DNA from: Robertkochia solimangrovi
GTDB taxonomy: Bacteria > Bacteroidota > Bacteroidia > Flavobacteriales > Flavobacteriaceae
Length of the DNA stretch: 64,000 bases
NCBI RefSeq assembly: GCF_007279655.1
Contig: NZ_QKWN01000002.1
Location: 1-64,000, forward strand
Direction: 5' to 3'
The notes below the pieces were generated by a model. That model was not told the DNA's origin. It was given only the letters and a program-made list of their open reading frames with translations, and searched no databases. Positions 25,173 to 33,957 of the stretch are shown here, one piece after another. Position numbers and translations under genes: made by a program. How positions within the stretch are numbered: the first letter of the stretch is position 1; each line of letters opens with the position of its first letter.

Positions 25173-27566
25173 ATGCAAGAAGCAGTCATTCAGGATAATA
25201 AGGGAAACGGAAAAGATAAGGATCCGCATATTAAAGAAATTATCATCCGATATTTAAGATACTGGCCATGGATCTTGGCATCGACGGTCATTAGTTTAGC
25301 GGTAGCAATGTTCTATCTTCGATACGAAACTCCAATATATCAAACGAGTTCACGTATTATAATACGTGGAGGCAATAGCGGGGGTGAAGCATCAGAAATT
25401 ACAGCGCTGCAAAAGCTTGGTGTATTAAGTAGTTTGACTTCTAATAGCCTGGAGAATGAGATCGAGGTGTTGCGATCAGAACGATTGATGTTGCCGGTGG
25501 TGGAAAATCTTTCTTTGAATATTCAATACTATATCGACGATGGATTTAATCTTAGGGAAGTTTATGGCAATACTCCATTTGTTATTCGGGTTATCAGTTT
25601 TGATGAGGACGTGAATCCACCGGGAGATTTTCTGGATTTCAATATGATCAATAGCGAAGAAATTCGTATTGGAGATGAACTCAATGGAAAGGTGTATGAA
25701 ATGGGGACTTCCATAGTATTGCCTTTTGGAACCATTATGGTGCTGCCTAATTCTAATGAACGGAAAGTTAGGTTGTTAGGACGTAAGCTCGCATATCATG
25801 TAAAGATTTCAAAGCCTGAAAGTATTGCTTCCGGATTAGCAAGAGGAATTAATGTAAATCCATCAAATCGAGGTAGTTCTGTAATTAATATTTCCTTATT
25901 ATACCCAGTAAGGAGTAAAGCTGAGGATTTATTAAACGAGTTGGTGGATCAATATAACCGTGATGCTATCACCGATAATAATTTAATCGCCAAAAATACT
26001 GCTGATTTTATCGATGACCGTTTGCGCATTATTTCTACTGAATTAGATTCTGTTGAAACAAATAAAGTTGAATTTAAGTCTTCTAACAAAATAACAGACA
26101 TCGGTGCCAAAGCAGGGTATTATGTTTCAACGGCAAATCAATATAGTCAATCTCAACTTAATTATCTCACGAGAATAGAGATTATAAAAAGCATAATGGA
26201 TTATCTGGATCAACAAGATAATTCTAAAATGTTGCCGACCAATTTGGGGGCTATTGAAGGAAGTTCAATAGGTCAAATTGGAGAGTATAATAAGTTAGTG
26301 GTAGAGAGAAAGGAGCTAAGAGAGTCAACTACAGAAAAGAACCCAATAGTTAGAAATTTAGATGCTCAAATCGATGAGTTGCGAGGGATTATAATGGAAA
26401 GCCTAAAAGCTGAGATGTCTTCCATAGAAATTGTTTTGTCTGATTTAAGGGCTAGAGAAGATGTTATGAATTCAGAGCTTTCCCAGGTGCCATTAAAGGA
26501 AAAGGAATTCAGAGGTATTGAGCGGCAGCAGGGAATTAAGGAAGCACTTTATTTATTTCTATTGCAAAAAAGAGAGGAAGCTTCGATTTCCATGGCTATA
26601 ACGGCTCCTAAGGCTAAGATTGTTGATTATGCAAAAAGTTCCTATACGCCAGTAACACCTCAAAGAGAAAAGATATTGGGGGGAGCGGTTTTATTGGGAT
26701 TGCTTTTACCGATATTAATAGTCTATTTACGTGACTTGTTGAATAGTAAAATTGTGGATCGAAGAGATATAGAAAGTCGACTTCGAAATATAAGTATATT
26801 AGGAGAAGTTCCAAGAATGACCGGTAAGGTGGAAGAGTATGTCAGTGCTGATGACCGGTCAATTTTAGCGGAAGCTTTCCGGATTATGCGTACCAATTTA
26901 CAATATATGTTTGTGCGTATGGAAGACCGGGAGCAAGGTAAAGTGATATTGGTGACTTCAACGACCAAAGGTGAAGGAAAATCTTTTACATCAGCAAATC
27001 TTGCTTTAACCTTAGCTAATACCAGAAAAAGAACGGTATTGTTGGGGGCTGATATGAGGAATCCTCAATTGTCCAAATACTTTAAACTTCATAAAGAAGA
27101 TAATGGTCTTTCCAATTTATTATATGATACCAATATATCAATGGACGATATTTTGAAAGAGTCTGGTATCAATGATTATTTGTATTTGATTACATCAGGT
27201 GTAATTCCTCCAAATCCGGCAGAATTATTGTTAAGCAGAAGATTAGGCGAATTATTTGATTTGTTGCGTAAGAAATTCGATTATATAATAATTGATACCG
27301 CACCTCTACTTTTGGTAGCTGATACCTTTATTGTAGAACCCTTTGCGGATGTAACGCTTTATGTGATGCGATCGGAGTACAGTGAATTACATTTTACAGA
27401 TTTTCTGGATGATGCCATGCGTAATAAAAAATTAAAGAATGTATCCATTGTTTTAAATGATGTTTCCATGAATAATTTTGGGTATGGCAATAAGTATGGC
27501 TATACCTATGGCGGGGAAAAACATGGATTGAGAGCACGAATAAAAAATATGTTTCAGAAAAGTTAA
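25173..27566 (+). CDS. Polysaccharide co-polymerase / tyrosine autokinase (Wzc-like)
   Basis: A 797-residue inner-membrane protein joining a Wzz-type chain-length domain to a cytoplasmic BY-kinase. Membrane helices lie near 33-49 and 502-520, with a large coiled-coil-rich periplasmic part between. The kinase has Walker A STTKGEGKS at 596-604, Walker A' LGADMRNP and a Walker B region YIIIDTAPLLL. The C-terminal tyrosine cluster (Tyr771, 775, 777, 779) is the expected autophosphorylation site. It should control chain length and export with the preceding Wza-like channel. Confidence 0.95.
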   Translation: MQEAVIQDNKGNGKDKDPHIKEIIIRYLRYWPWILASTVISLAVAMFYLRYETPIYQTSSRIIIRGGNSGGEASEITALQKLGVLSSLTSNSLENEIEVLRSERLMLPVVENLSLNIQYYIDDGFNLREVYGNTPFVIRVISFDEDVNPPGDFLDFNMINSEEIRIGDELNGKVYEMGTSIVLPFGTIMVLPNSNERKVRLLGRKLAYHVKISKPESIASGLARGINVNPSNRGSSVINISLLYPVRSKAEDLLNELVDQYNRDAITDNNLIAKNTADFIDDRLRIISTELDSVETNKVEFKSSNKITDIGAKAGYYVSTANQYSQSQLNYLTRIEIIKSIMDYLDQQDNSKMLPTNLGAIEGSSIGQIGEYNKLVVERKELRESTTEKNPIVRNLDAQIDELRGIIMESLKAEMSSIEIVLSDLRAREDVMNSELSQVPLKEKEFRGIERQQGIKEALYLFLLQKREEASISMAITAPKAKIVDYAKSSYTPVTPQREKILGGAVLLGLLLPILIVYLRDLLNSKIVDRRDIESRLRNISILGEVPRMTGKVEEYVSADDRSILAEAFRIMRTNLQYMFVRMEDREQGKVILVTSTTKGEGKSFTSANLALTLANTRKRTVLLGADMRNPQLSKYFKLHKEDNGLSNLLYDTNISMDDILKESGINDYLYLITSGVIPPNPAELLLSRRLGELFDLLRKKFDYIIIDTAPLLLVADTFIVEPFADVTLYVMRSEYSELHFTDFLDDAMRNKKLKNVSIVLNDVSMNNFGYGNKYGYTYGGEKHGLRARIKNMFQKS

Positions 27567-27667
27567 TGTAAATGGAAAGCGCCTTTTAAATTTCAAATAA
27601 TAAAAAATTAAAATTTGAGATTAACCAAATAAAAGTAGGTGTTTGCATTTTTGATTTAAGATAGAAT

Positions 27668-28159
27668 ATGGGCGAAGGTAATTGGCAAGTTGTCTGTACA
27701 AAGTCAAGATGGGAGAAGAAAGTAGCAAAAGGATTATCTGATCTTGGTATCGAAGTCTATTGTCCTATGATAACGGAAATCCGGCAATGGAGCGATCGTA
27801 AAAAAAAAGTCAAATCCCCTTTAATTCCCTCATATATTTTTATACGAATTGCAGATAAGAATAGAAATTTAATTTTTGATATTCCAGGGGTGCAGCGTTA
27901 TCTTTTCTGGCAGGGCAAACCTGCGATGGTCCGGGATAAAGAAATTCAACTTCTACGAGCTTGGCTTGACGATAAGATCTATTCTGAAGTGCAATATTCC
28001 AATCTTGAACCTGGAGTATCACTGGAAGTTTCCGGTGGTGTTTTTAAAGGGCAATCTGCCATTGTGGTAGAAGCTGGAGGTAATCGGGTTAAGCTTGCTT
28101 TGCCTCAGCTTAATTGCGTAGTTCGTCTCCGACTACAGGACGTAGGTATTTCGCGTTAA
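27668..28159 (+). CDS. UpxY-type transcription antiterminator (NusG paralogue)
   Basis: A 163-residue NusG-like protein: NGN domain about 6-105 (WQVVCTKSRWEKKVAKGLSDLGIEVYCP is typical) and a KOW domain about 112-160 (EVSGGVFKGQSAIVVEAGGNRV). UpxY proteins bind elongating polymerase and stop premature termination in capsule operons of Bacteroides. Here it is third in the locus, after the Wza/Wzc-like pair, and 1 kb before the dTDP-rhamnose genes. I infer it supports read-through of the more than 34-kb downstream run. No UpxZ partner was seen. Confidence 0.9.
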   Translation: MGEGNWQVVCTKSRWEKKVAKGLSDLGIEVYCPMITEIRQWSDRKKKVKSPLIPSYIFIRIADKNRNLIFDIPGVQRYLFWQGKPAMVRDKEIQLLRAWLDDKIYSEVQYSNLEPGVSLEVSGGVFKGQSAIVVEAGGNRVKLALPQLNCVVRLRLQDVGISR

Positions 28160-28521
28160 TATATTGATTATCTGTAAAAATCACAATTAAAATCACTCTT
28201 TTTAATTCTAATAATTATTCGGATTTCACAGCAATAATTTATGATATTGTCGTTTAATTGAATGAATAATTAGCTAACATTTAATTGTGGAAAAGTTGTC
28301 CTATTTTTAAGGTTAAGAGTTAGTTAAAACGGGAATTTTTTGTTCTCTTTGTTATAAATCCCAACCCATCTATCCGGCATAAAATGTGACCGGATACGGC
28401 GAAGCCGTGGGGCGGATTATGGATTAAGAGTTATGAATTAAGAATTAAGGATTAAGGATTATGGGTTATGGATTATGGATTAAGAATTTAGAATTAAGAA
28501 TTATGGATTAAGAATTAAGGA
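28160..28521. other. Intergenic region with hairpin and R1 repeats
   Basis: No gene. A GC-rich island near 28374-28416 in an AT-rich setting includes the hairpin ACGGC-GAA-GCCGT and CCGGATACGG words. Bases 28417-28520 are R1 repeats (GGATTATGGATTAAGAATT in several permutations). Confidence 0.5.
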
Positions 28522-28887
28522 TTATGGATTATGTATATCTCTGTTGTTGTTTTTTGTGGTTAATATGATTGATATTAGAATTTTTTTTAATCTTTTTGAT
28601 TGTTTCTCTAGTGGAGTTAGATGTGACGGAGTTAATTCGCCTGTGGTTTTTAAGAGCTTAAGCCAATATATGGATTCATTACATTCTTTTAATGCTATCG
28701 ATAGTTTATGTATGAAATCTTTTGTTGATTGGGCATAAGTAGCCTCAGCATATAAGGCAGCAACGGCGGTACCTGATCGTAAAAGTTGATTACTGATTAT
28801 AAACTCTTTATTCTCCTTTTGTAATTTTTTACAGCAATGATAAATCTTAACAGCAAAATCAAAACTTTGTTCTCTAATAGCATTCAT
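28522..28887 (-). CDS. Four-helix-bundle protein (23S rRNA IVS-protein family), copy 5
   Basis: A complete 121-residue member of the same family as copies 1, 3 and 4: MNAIREQSFDFAVKIYH, NQLLRSGTAVAALYAEATYAQ, DFIHKLSIALKECNESIYWLKLL and a basic Lys/Arg/Asn-rich tail. It is on the minus strand inside the polysaccharide locus, between upxY and rfbB, opposite to all neighbours. It has the shared palindromic promoter upstream but not the 144-bp repeats; R1 repeats lie on both sides instead. Function unknown; RNA or DNA binding is inferred from the family. Confidence 0.87.
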   Translation of the reverse strand: MNAIREQSFDFAVKIYHCCKKLQKENKEFIISNQLLRSGTAVAALYAEATYAQSTKDFIHKLSIALKECNESIYWLKLLKTTGELTPSHLTPLEKQSKRLKKILISIILTTKNNNRDIHNP

Positions 28888-28908
28888 AATGATATAGGTT
28901 ATTGGAAA

Positions 28909-28931
28909 CTATGAATATAGAAAATTTTCTA
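28909..28931 (-). promoter_or_regulatory. Palindromic promoter/operator of four-helix-bundle copy 5
   Basis: On the minus strand: TAGAAAATTTTCTA, a perfect 14-base palindrome (28918-28931), running into TATATTCATAG. It sits 22-44 bases before the start and aligns with the elements at 10709 and 13341. Confidence 0.55.
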
Positions 28932-28943
28932 CAAAATAAAAAA

Positions 28944-29160
28944 CAATTAATCCTTAATCCATAATGCATAATTCAAAAAGCTTTAAGTTTGTTGAATCAA
29001 AAAGGGAAAATACCGATCATTAAGAATCAAAAAACCAATTAATCCTTAATCCATAATTCTTAATTCAAAAAGCTTTAAGGATGTTATTTCAAAGAGGATA
29101 ATTGCCGATCATTAAGAATCAAAAACCAATTAATCCTTAATTCTTAATCCATAATTCAAA
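28944..29160. repeat. About 92-bp tandem duplication, 2.4 copies
   Basis: Units start at 28944, 29036 and 29127 with CAATTAATCCTTAATCCATAA-like text (third unit partial). Shared interior words are TTCAAAAAGCTTTAAG and CGATCATTAAGAATCAAAAA. The ends are R1 repeat text, so slippage or recombination between R1 repeats may have created it. It is the upstream region of rfbB. Confidence 0.7.
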
Positions 29161-29191
29161 AAACAATTTTTATAGAAAAATCAATTTCTTT

Positions 29192-30271
29192 ATGGAAGTT
29201 AAAGGTCAATTTATAAAGTCAGTATTAGTTACCGGAGGAGCTGGGTTCATCGGAAGTCACGTGGTAAGAAGGTTCGTTAAGGAATATCCGGATTATCAAA
29301 TTTTTAATCTGGATGCATTAACCTATGCCGGTAATTTGGAGAATCTAAGAGATATTGAGGGAGCTCCCAATTATACCTTTGTGAAAGGGGATATTACCGA
29401 TGCGATATTTATTGATGAATTGTTCACGAAGTACCGTTTTGAGGGCGTAGTACATCTGGCTGCGGAATCGCATGTGGATCGCTCGATTACAGATCCGCTT
29501 GCTTTTGCTAAGACGAACATTCTGGGTACCATGATCCTTTTAAATGCTTTTAAAAATTCCTGGGAAGGGAATTGGGAAGGGAAACGTTTCTATCATGTAA
29601 GTACTGATGAGGTTTATGGAAGTCTTGGTGAAGACGGCCTCTTTACAGAAACGACTGCCTATGATCCTAATTCACCCTATTCTGCATCCAAAGCCAGTTC
29701 CGATCATTTTGTTAGGGCTTATGGCGAGACCTACGGCCTCCCATATGTGTTGACGAACTGTTCCAATAATTATGGTCCGAATCATTTTCCAGAAAAGCTG
29801 ATTCCTTTATTTATAAATAATATCATTAACCATAAACCATTACCGGTCTATGGGGATGGAAATTATACCAGAGATTGGCTTTATGTCATCGATCATGCAC
29901 GGGCTATCGATCTTGTCTTTCATAATGGAGTGAATGCTGAAACATATAATATTGGTGGTTTTAATGAATGGAAGAATATAGATCTGGTAAAACTATTGTG
30001 CGCGATCATGGATAAAAAACTGGATCGTGAAGCAGGAAGTTCAGAACAACTGATTACCTATGTTAAAGACAGACCCGGACATGACCTTCGTTACGCGATT
30101 GATGCGACGAAGATTAACAAAGAACTTGGCTGGGAGCCCAGTGTAACGTTCGAGGAAGGCCTGGATGCAACGGTAGATTGGTTCTTGAATAACAAATCCT
30201 GGTTAGAACATGTAACATCAGGATCCTACCGTGAATATTACGACAAACAATATAATTCTGAATTAGAGTAA
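29192..30271 (+). CDS. rfbB: dTDP-glucose 4,6-dehydratase
   Basis: Second step of dTDP-L-rhamnose synthesis. A 359-residue short-chain dehydrogenase with the NAD loop TGGAGFIGSH (14-23) and catalytic Tyr163 and Lys167 in YSASKASSDH. STDEVYGSL supplies the Thr/Asp/Glu dehydratase residues. The conserved FHNGVNAETYNIGGFNEW segment fits RmlB. It heads the rmlBACD-like order rfbB, rfbA, rfbC, rfbD, with R1 repeats in the gaps. ATG start. Confidence 0.96.
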   Translation: MEVKGQFIKSVLVTGGAGFIGSHVVRRFVKEYPDYQIFNLDALTYAGNLENLRDIEGAPNYTFVKGDITDAIFIDELFTKYRFEGVVHLAAESHVDRSITDPLAFAKTNILGTMILLNAFKNSWEGNWEGKRFYHVSTDEVYGSLGEDGLFTETTAYDPNSPYSASKASSDHFVRAYGETYGLPYVLTNCSNNYGPNHFPEKLIPLFINNIINHKPLPVYGDGNYTRDWLYVIDHARAIDLVFHNGVNAETYNIGGFNEWKNIDLVKLLCAIMDKKLDREAGSSEQLITYVKDRPGHDLRYAIDATKINKELGWEPSVTFEEGLDATVDWFLNNKSWLEHVTSGSYREYYDKQYNSELE

Positions 30272-30336
30272 GTGGTTTATTTCTTAACTCATAATCCATA
30301 ATTCTTAATCCTTAATCCTTAATCCTTAATTCAAAT
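30272..30336. repeat. R1 repeats between rfbB and rfbA
   Basis: ATAATCCATAATTCTTAATCCTTAATCC and repeats, the same R1 family in reverse orientation. No gene. Confidence 0.55.
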
Positions 30337-31215
30337 ATGCGCGGCATTATCCTCGCCGGTGGCTCCGGTACCAGACTTTATCCCATAACGCAAAGTACCT
30401 CTAAGCAATTACTTCCGATCTATGATAAACCTATGATCTATTATCCATTATCGGTTTTGATGTTGTCAGGTATACGTGAGATCCTGATTATATCCACTCC
30501 GGAAGATCTGCCCAGATTTGAAAGCTTACTAGGTAATGGTAGTACGTTAGGTTTAAACCTGCAATACAAAGTGCAACCTTCACCAGACGGACTTGCTCAG
30601 GCGTTTATTTTGGGTGAGGATTTTATCGGAGATCAGGATGTTTGTATGGTTTTGGGAGATAATATTTTTTATGGACATGGCCTTCCGAATATGCTTCGTA
30701 ATGCGGTAAAGCGTGTAGCAGAGGAAAGTAAGGCTACTGTATTTGGATATTATGTGAATGATCCGAATCGATATGGAGTAGTGGAGTTTGATAAAGATCG
30801 CAATGCGATAAGTATCGAGGAAAAACCATTGGAACCTAAAAGTAATTATGCAGTGACCGGACTTTACTTTTATCCAAATTCGGTTATCGAAATTGCTAAA
30901 AATGTAAAACCAAGTGCTCGTGGCGAACTGGAGATCACTTCCGTAAATCAGGAATACCTGGAAAAAGGTTCACTCATGGTGGAATTAATGGGAAGAGGAT
31001 ATGCATGGTTAGATACCGGGACTCATGAAAGTCTGCTCGATGCTTCCAATTACATCTATACCATCGAAAAACGTCAGGGCTTGAAGATTGCCTGTATAGA
31101 AGAGATCGCTTATGAAATGGGATATATAAGCAAAGAAAATCTTTTAGCGTTAGCTGAACCGCTGAAAAAGAATAATTACGGTCAGTACCTGATCAAACGG
31201 GCCAGTAGGAATTAA
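30337..31215 (+). CDS. rfbA: Glucose-1-phosphate thymidylyltransferase
   Basis: First step of dTDP-L-rhamnose synthesis: glucose 1-phosphate plus dTTP gives dTDP-glucose. At 292 residues it has the family length. The nucleotide-binding [11 protein letters not shown] is at 8-18. [26 protein letters not shown] and [18 protein letters not shown] are all typical of RmlA. ATG start. Its neighbours are the other three rml genes. Confidence 0.97.
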   Translation: MRGIILAGGSGTRLYPITQSTSKQLLPIYDKPMIYYPLSVLMLSGIREILIISTPEDLPRFESLLGNGSTLGLNLQYKVQPSPDGLAQAFILGEDFIGDQDVCMVLGDNIFYGHGLPNMLRNAVKRVAEESKATVFGYYVNDPNRYGVVEFDKDRNAISIEEKPLEPKSNYAVTGLYFYPNSVIEIAKNVKPSARGELEITSVNQEYLEKGSLMVELMGRGYAWLDTGTHESLLDASNYIYTIEKRQGLKIACIEEIAYEMGYISKENLLALAEPLKKNNYGQYLIKRASRN

Positions 31216-31315
31216 GAATTTAGAATGAAGAATTAAGAATGAAGAATGAAGAATTAAGAATTATGGATTATGAATTATTCCAATCAATTCTCAATTATCA
31301 ATTCTCAATTACATA
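31216..31315. repeat. R1 repeats between rfbA and rfbC
   Basis: Repeated GAATGAAGAATTAAGAAT, then ATTCTCAATTATCAATTCTC. No gene seen. Confidence 0.55.
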
Positions 31316-31331
31316 AATTTATAAGTATTAA

Positions 31332-31883
31332 ATGAAATTTACCAGAACGGAAATTCCAGATGTGATCATAGCGGAACCTATGGTTTTTGAAGATGAACGA
31401 GGCTACTTTGCAGAGACCTTTCGTTTGGATCAATTAGAAGCATTCACTGGCAATACCTATAACTTTTGTCAGGATAATGAAAGTAAATCGAGCTTTGGAG
31501 TCTTAAGAGGGTTGCACTATCAGTTGCCTCCCTTTGCACAAACAAAACTCGTTAGGGTGATCAAAGGGAAAGTGCTGGATGTAGCAGTGGATATTCGCAA
31601 AGGATCTCCGACTTTTGGAAAACACGTTAGTGTGGAACTTTCTGAAACTGATAAAAGACAATTGCTTGTTCCCAGAGGATTTGCACATGGTTTTGTGGTT
31701 CTAAGTGAAGCGGCTATCTTTTCGTATAAGGTTGATAATTATTACAGCCCAGAAAGCGAAAGAGGTATCATTTATAATGATTCGGAGCTCAATATCGACT
31801 GGAAGATCGAAACAAAAGACATCCAGGTATCCCCAAAAGATCAAATAGCGCCTTCCTTCAAAGAAGCAGATTATTTTACTTGA
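31332..31883 (+). CDS. rfbC: dTDP-4-dehydrorhamnose 3,5-epimerase
   Basis: Third step of dTDP-L-rhamnose synthesis, a 183-residue cupin-fold epimerase. His62 in VLRGLHYQLPP is the catalytic base; KLVRVIKGKVLDVAVDIRKGSPTFGK and VPRGFAHGFVVLSE are signature segments. ATG start. It is followed by a 236-bp gap that holds an interesting hairpin before rfbD. Confidence 0.97.
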   Translation: MKFTRTEIPDVIIAEPMVFEDERGYFAETFRLDQLEAFTGNTYNFCQDNESKSSFGVLRGLHYQLPPFAQTKLVRVIKGKVLDVAVDIRKGSPTFGKHVSVELSETDKRQLLVPRGFAHGFVVLSEAAIFSYKVDNYYSPESERGIIYNDSELNIDWKIETKDIQVSPKDQIAPSFKEADYFT

Positions 31884-32047
31884 GAGATCTATTTCTTAAA
31901 ATTTTTTTGTCCTATATCATGGCAGGCGAGGAATCCACATTTCGAAAAAGCGTTAAATAAAATTCTGTTTGAACTTTATCCCGAAGGGTAAAGTGAGTTA
32001 ATTTTATTTAGTTTTTGAGAAATTATTGGATCGCCGAATGATTAAGA

Positions 32048-32087
32048 CTTGACTTTTTGGTTCGTTTTGTGTCAAGACAAAATGAAC
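32048..32087 (+). other. Possible pseudoknot or hairpin between rfbC and rfbD
   Basis: GTTC-g-TTTTGT, loop GTCAAG, ACAAAA-t-GAAC (32060-32087). The six-base loop is exactly complementary to CTTGAC at 32048-32053. The two pairings could coexist as an H-type pseudoknot or compete. I have a memory of similar text in other flavobacterial genomes but could not check it. Confidence 0.4.
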
Positions 32088-32119
32088 ATAAATAATATTT
32101 TAAGTTCAAATTTTATTAA

Positions 32120-32995
32120 ATGGGGTATAAAGCGAAAGATAAAATAATATTAGTAACCGGTTCCAACGGCCAGTTAGGTATGGAACTCCAGGCCATAGCC
32201 GATAATTACGATTACACATTCAAATTTACCGATCGGGAAGAGTTGGATATCACCAATCGTGATCTTGTTCTGAATTTTGTGACAGGGCTCAAACCTTACG
32301 CAATAATCAATGCTGCTGCTTATACAGCTGTGGATAAGGCAGAAGAGGATGAGGAGAATGCCGATAAAGTAAATCACCTGGCAGTTTCCTATTTGGCAGA
32401 AGCCGCCAAAGAAAATGGTTCAAAATTGGTTCACATATCCACTGATTACGTTTTTGATGGAATGGCTACAGAACCTTATAAACCGAATGATCCTACAAGT
32501 CCGCAGGGAGTTTATGGAAAGACGAAGCTTGCCGGGGAGGAAGAAATAAAGAAGTTGGCACCGGATAATTCAGTGATCATACGAACCTCCTGGTTATATT
32601 CGGTTTATGGAAATAATTTTGTAAAGACCATGATTCGCTTAGGTAAAGAAGGTAAGGACCTGAAGGTCGTTGACGATCAGCTTGGGAGTCCGACGAATGC
32701 TGCAGATCTTGCAAATGCCATCATGGAAATTCTACCTAAATTATCACATTCAGGGAGTCGGACATATCATTTTTCAAATACAGGAACCTGTACCTGGTAT
32801 GGATTTGCTGCAAAGATCTTTGAATTAGCAGCAATTGAAGTAAATCTATCTCCTGTAACTTCTGATAAGTTTCCCACAAAGGCAAAACGGCCTAAATACA
32901 GTGTAATGTCTTGTGTAGGTTTAACCTCGGATTATGATTTAAAAATTTCTGATTGGATAAATAGTCTATCGCTAAATATAAACTCATTAAAATAA
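32120..32995 (+). CDS. rfbD: dTDP-4-dehydrorhamnose reductase
   Basis: Last step of dTDP-L-rhamnose synthesis, NAD(P)H dependent, 291 residues. It has the Rossmann loop TGSNGQLG (about 13-20), INAAAYTAVDKAE, STDYVFDG and the catalytic YGKTKLAGE. The tail PKYSVMSC resembles the family PxxSxL region but with Met-Ser-Cys. It completes the rhamnose set. Genes after it are mostly more AT-rich, marking the start of the glycosyltransferase region. Confidence 0.95.
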   Translation: MGYKAKDKIILVTGSNGQLGMELQAIADNYDYTFKFTDREELDITNRDLVLNFVTGLKPYAIINAAAYTAVDKAEEDEENADKVNHLAVSYLAEAAKENGSKLVHISTDYVFDGMATEPYKPNDPTSPQGVYGKTKLAGEEEIKKLAPDNSVIIRTSWLYSVYGNNFVKTMIRLGKEGKDLKVVDDQLGSPTNAADLANAIMEILPKLSHSGSRTYHFSNTGTCTWYGFAAKIFELAAIEVNLSPVTSDKFPTKAKRPKYSVMSCVGLTSDYDLKISDWINSLSLNINSLK

Positions 32996-33027
32996 TAATT
33001 TAATGGGAATTGAATGTTTTAGAAAGT

Positions 33028-33903
33028 ATGAATAAATCTTTTATAAAGATGGTTAAGGATTTAAAATCGCAATTAGATTATAAATTAAATAGATCTAAAT
33101 ATGAATTTTATCCTGTATTCTTAATTGGATGTGGTAGATCTGGAACAACTATTCTTGGTGAAACTTTAGGGAAACATTCTGACATTTCTTATTTAAATGA
33201 AAGACGGGATCTTTGGCATCAGGCTTATCCTGAGTTCGATATATGGTCCGATAATGTTGAAAATCCAAAGCTAATTGCAGAGAAAAAGGATCATATAAAT
33301 GCAAAAACTGATTTACTTCAGTTCCTGTTTCATAAAGAACAAGTGAAGGATCGATGTAAAGTATTATTGGAAAAACTGCCAATAAATAACTTCAGGCTTG
33401 AGTTTTTAAATGAGGCTTTTCCTGATGCAAAATACATTTATTTACATAGAAATGGATTAGAAGTGGCAACTTCAATTGAGAAGTTAGCTAATGCAGGAAA
33501 TTGGTATGGTGAAAATTCTTCAAAATGGAAGTTATTGAATGATTTAATCAAGAATAATGAAGAATTTCAAGATTTTAAATTAGATAATTTCGAAAAAGGA
33601 CTACTTGAATGGAGATTTTCTCTGGAGCGTTCTGAAATGTTTTTTGAGTCTAGTAACCCTGCTAATTTGCATAGATTATCTTATAAATCCTTTATAGATA
33701 ATCCTGAATTTCAGCTAAAAATGATATTTGATTTTCTTGAGCTTGATCTTGATGTAAAAGAATTAAAAATGATGGCTGAGTCAATTAATCGTAAGAGTAA
33801 GATTATTCATGAAATTACTGACAAGGAAAGATTATTAGGAGGCGTTAATCTAGAATTATCAGTTAAGGATGAATTAAGAGTAAGTTATAATAATCCAGAA
33901 TAG
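33028..33903 (+). CDS. Sulfotransferase-family protein
   Basis: A 291-residue protein with the PAPS-binding P-loop GCGRSGTTIL at 34-43 and a later segment KYIYLHRNGLEVATSIEKLANAG, where family members bind the 3'-phosphate of PAPS. No signal peptide, so it should act in the cytoplasm on lipid-linked or nucleotide-linked sugars before export. I chose ATG 33028; TTG 33010 would add six residues. It is the first of four sulfotransferase-like genes in the locus. Confidence 0.84.
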   Translation: MNKSFIKMVKDLKSQLDYKLNRSKYEFYPVFLIGCGRSGTTILGETLGKHSDISYLNERRDLWHQAYPEFDIWSDNVENPKLIAEKKDHINAKTDLLQFLFHKEQVKDRCKVLLEKLPINNFRLEFLNEAFPDAKYIYLHRNGLEVATSIEKLANAGNWYGENSSKWKLLNDLIKNNEEFQDFKLDNFEKGLLEWRFSLERSEMFFESSNPANLHRLSYKSFIDNPEFQLKMIFDFLELDLDVKELKMMAESINRKSKIIHEITDKERLLGGVNLELSVKDELRVSYNNPE

Positions 33904-33957
33904 AAATATTTAAAATTAAGAAATATAAAAATAGATCACTGATTTAATTAGTTTCAT

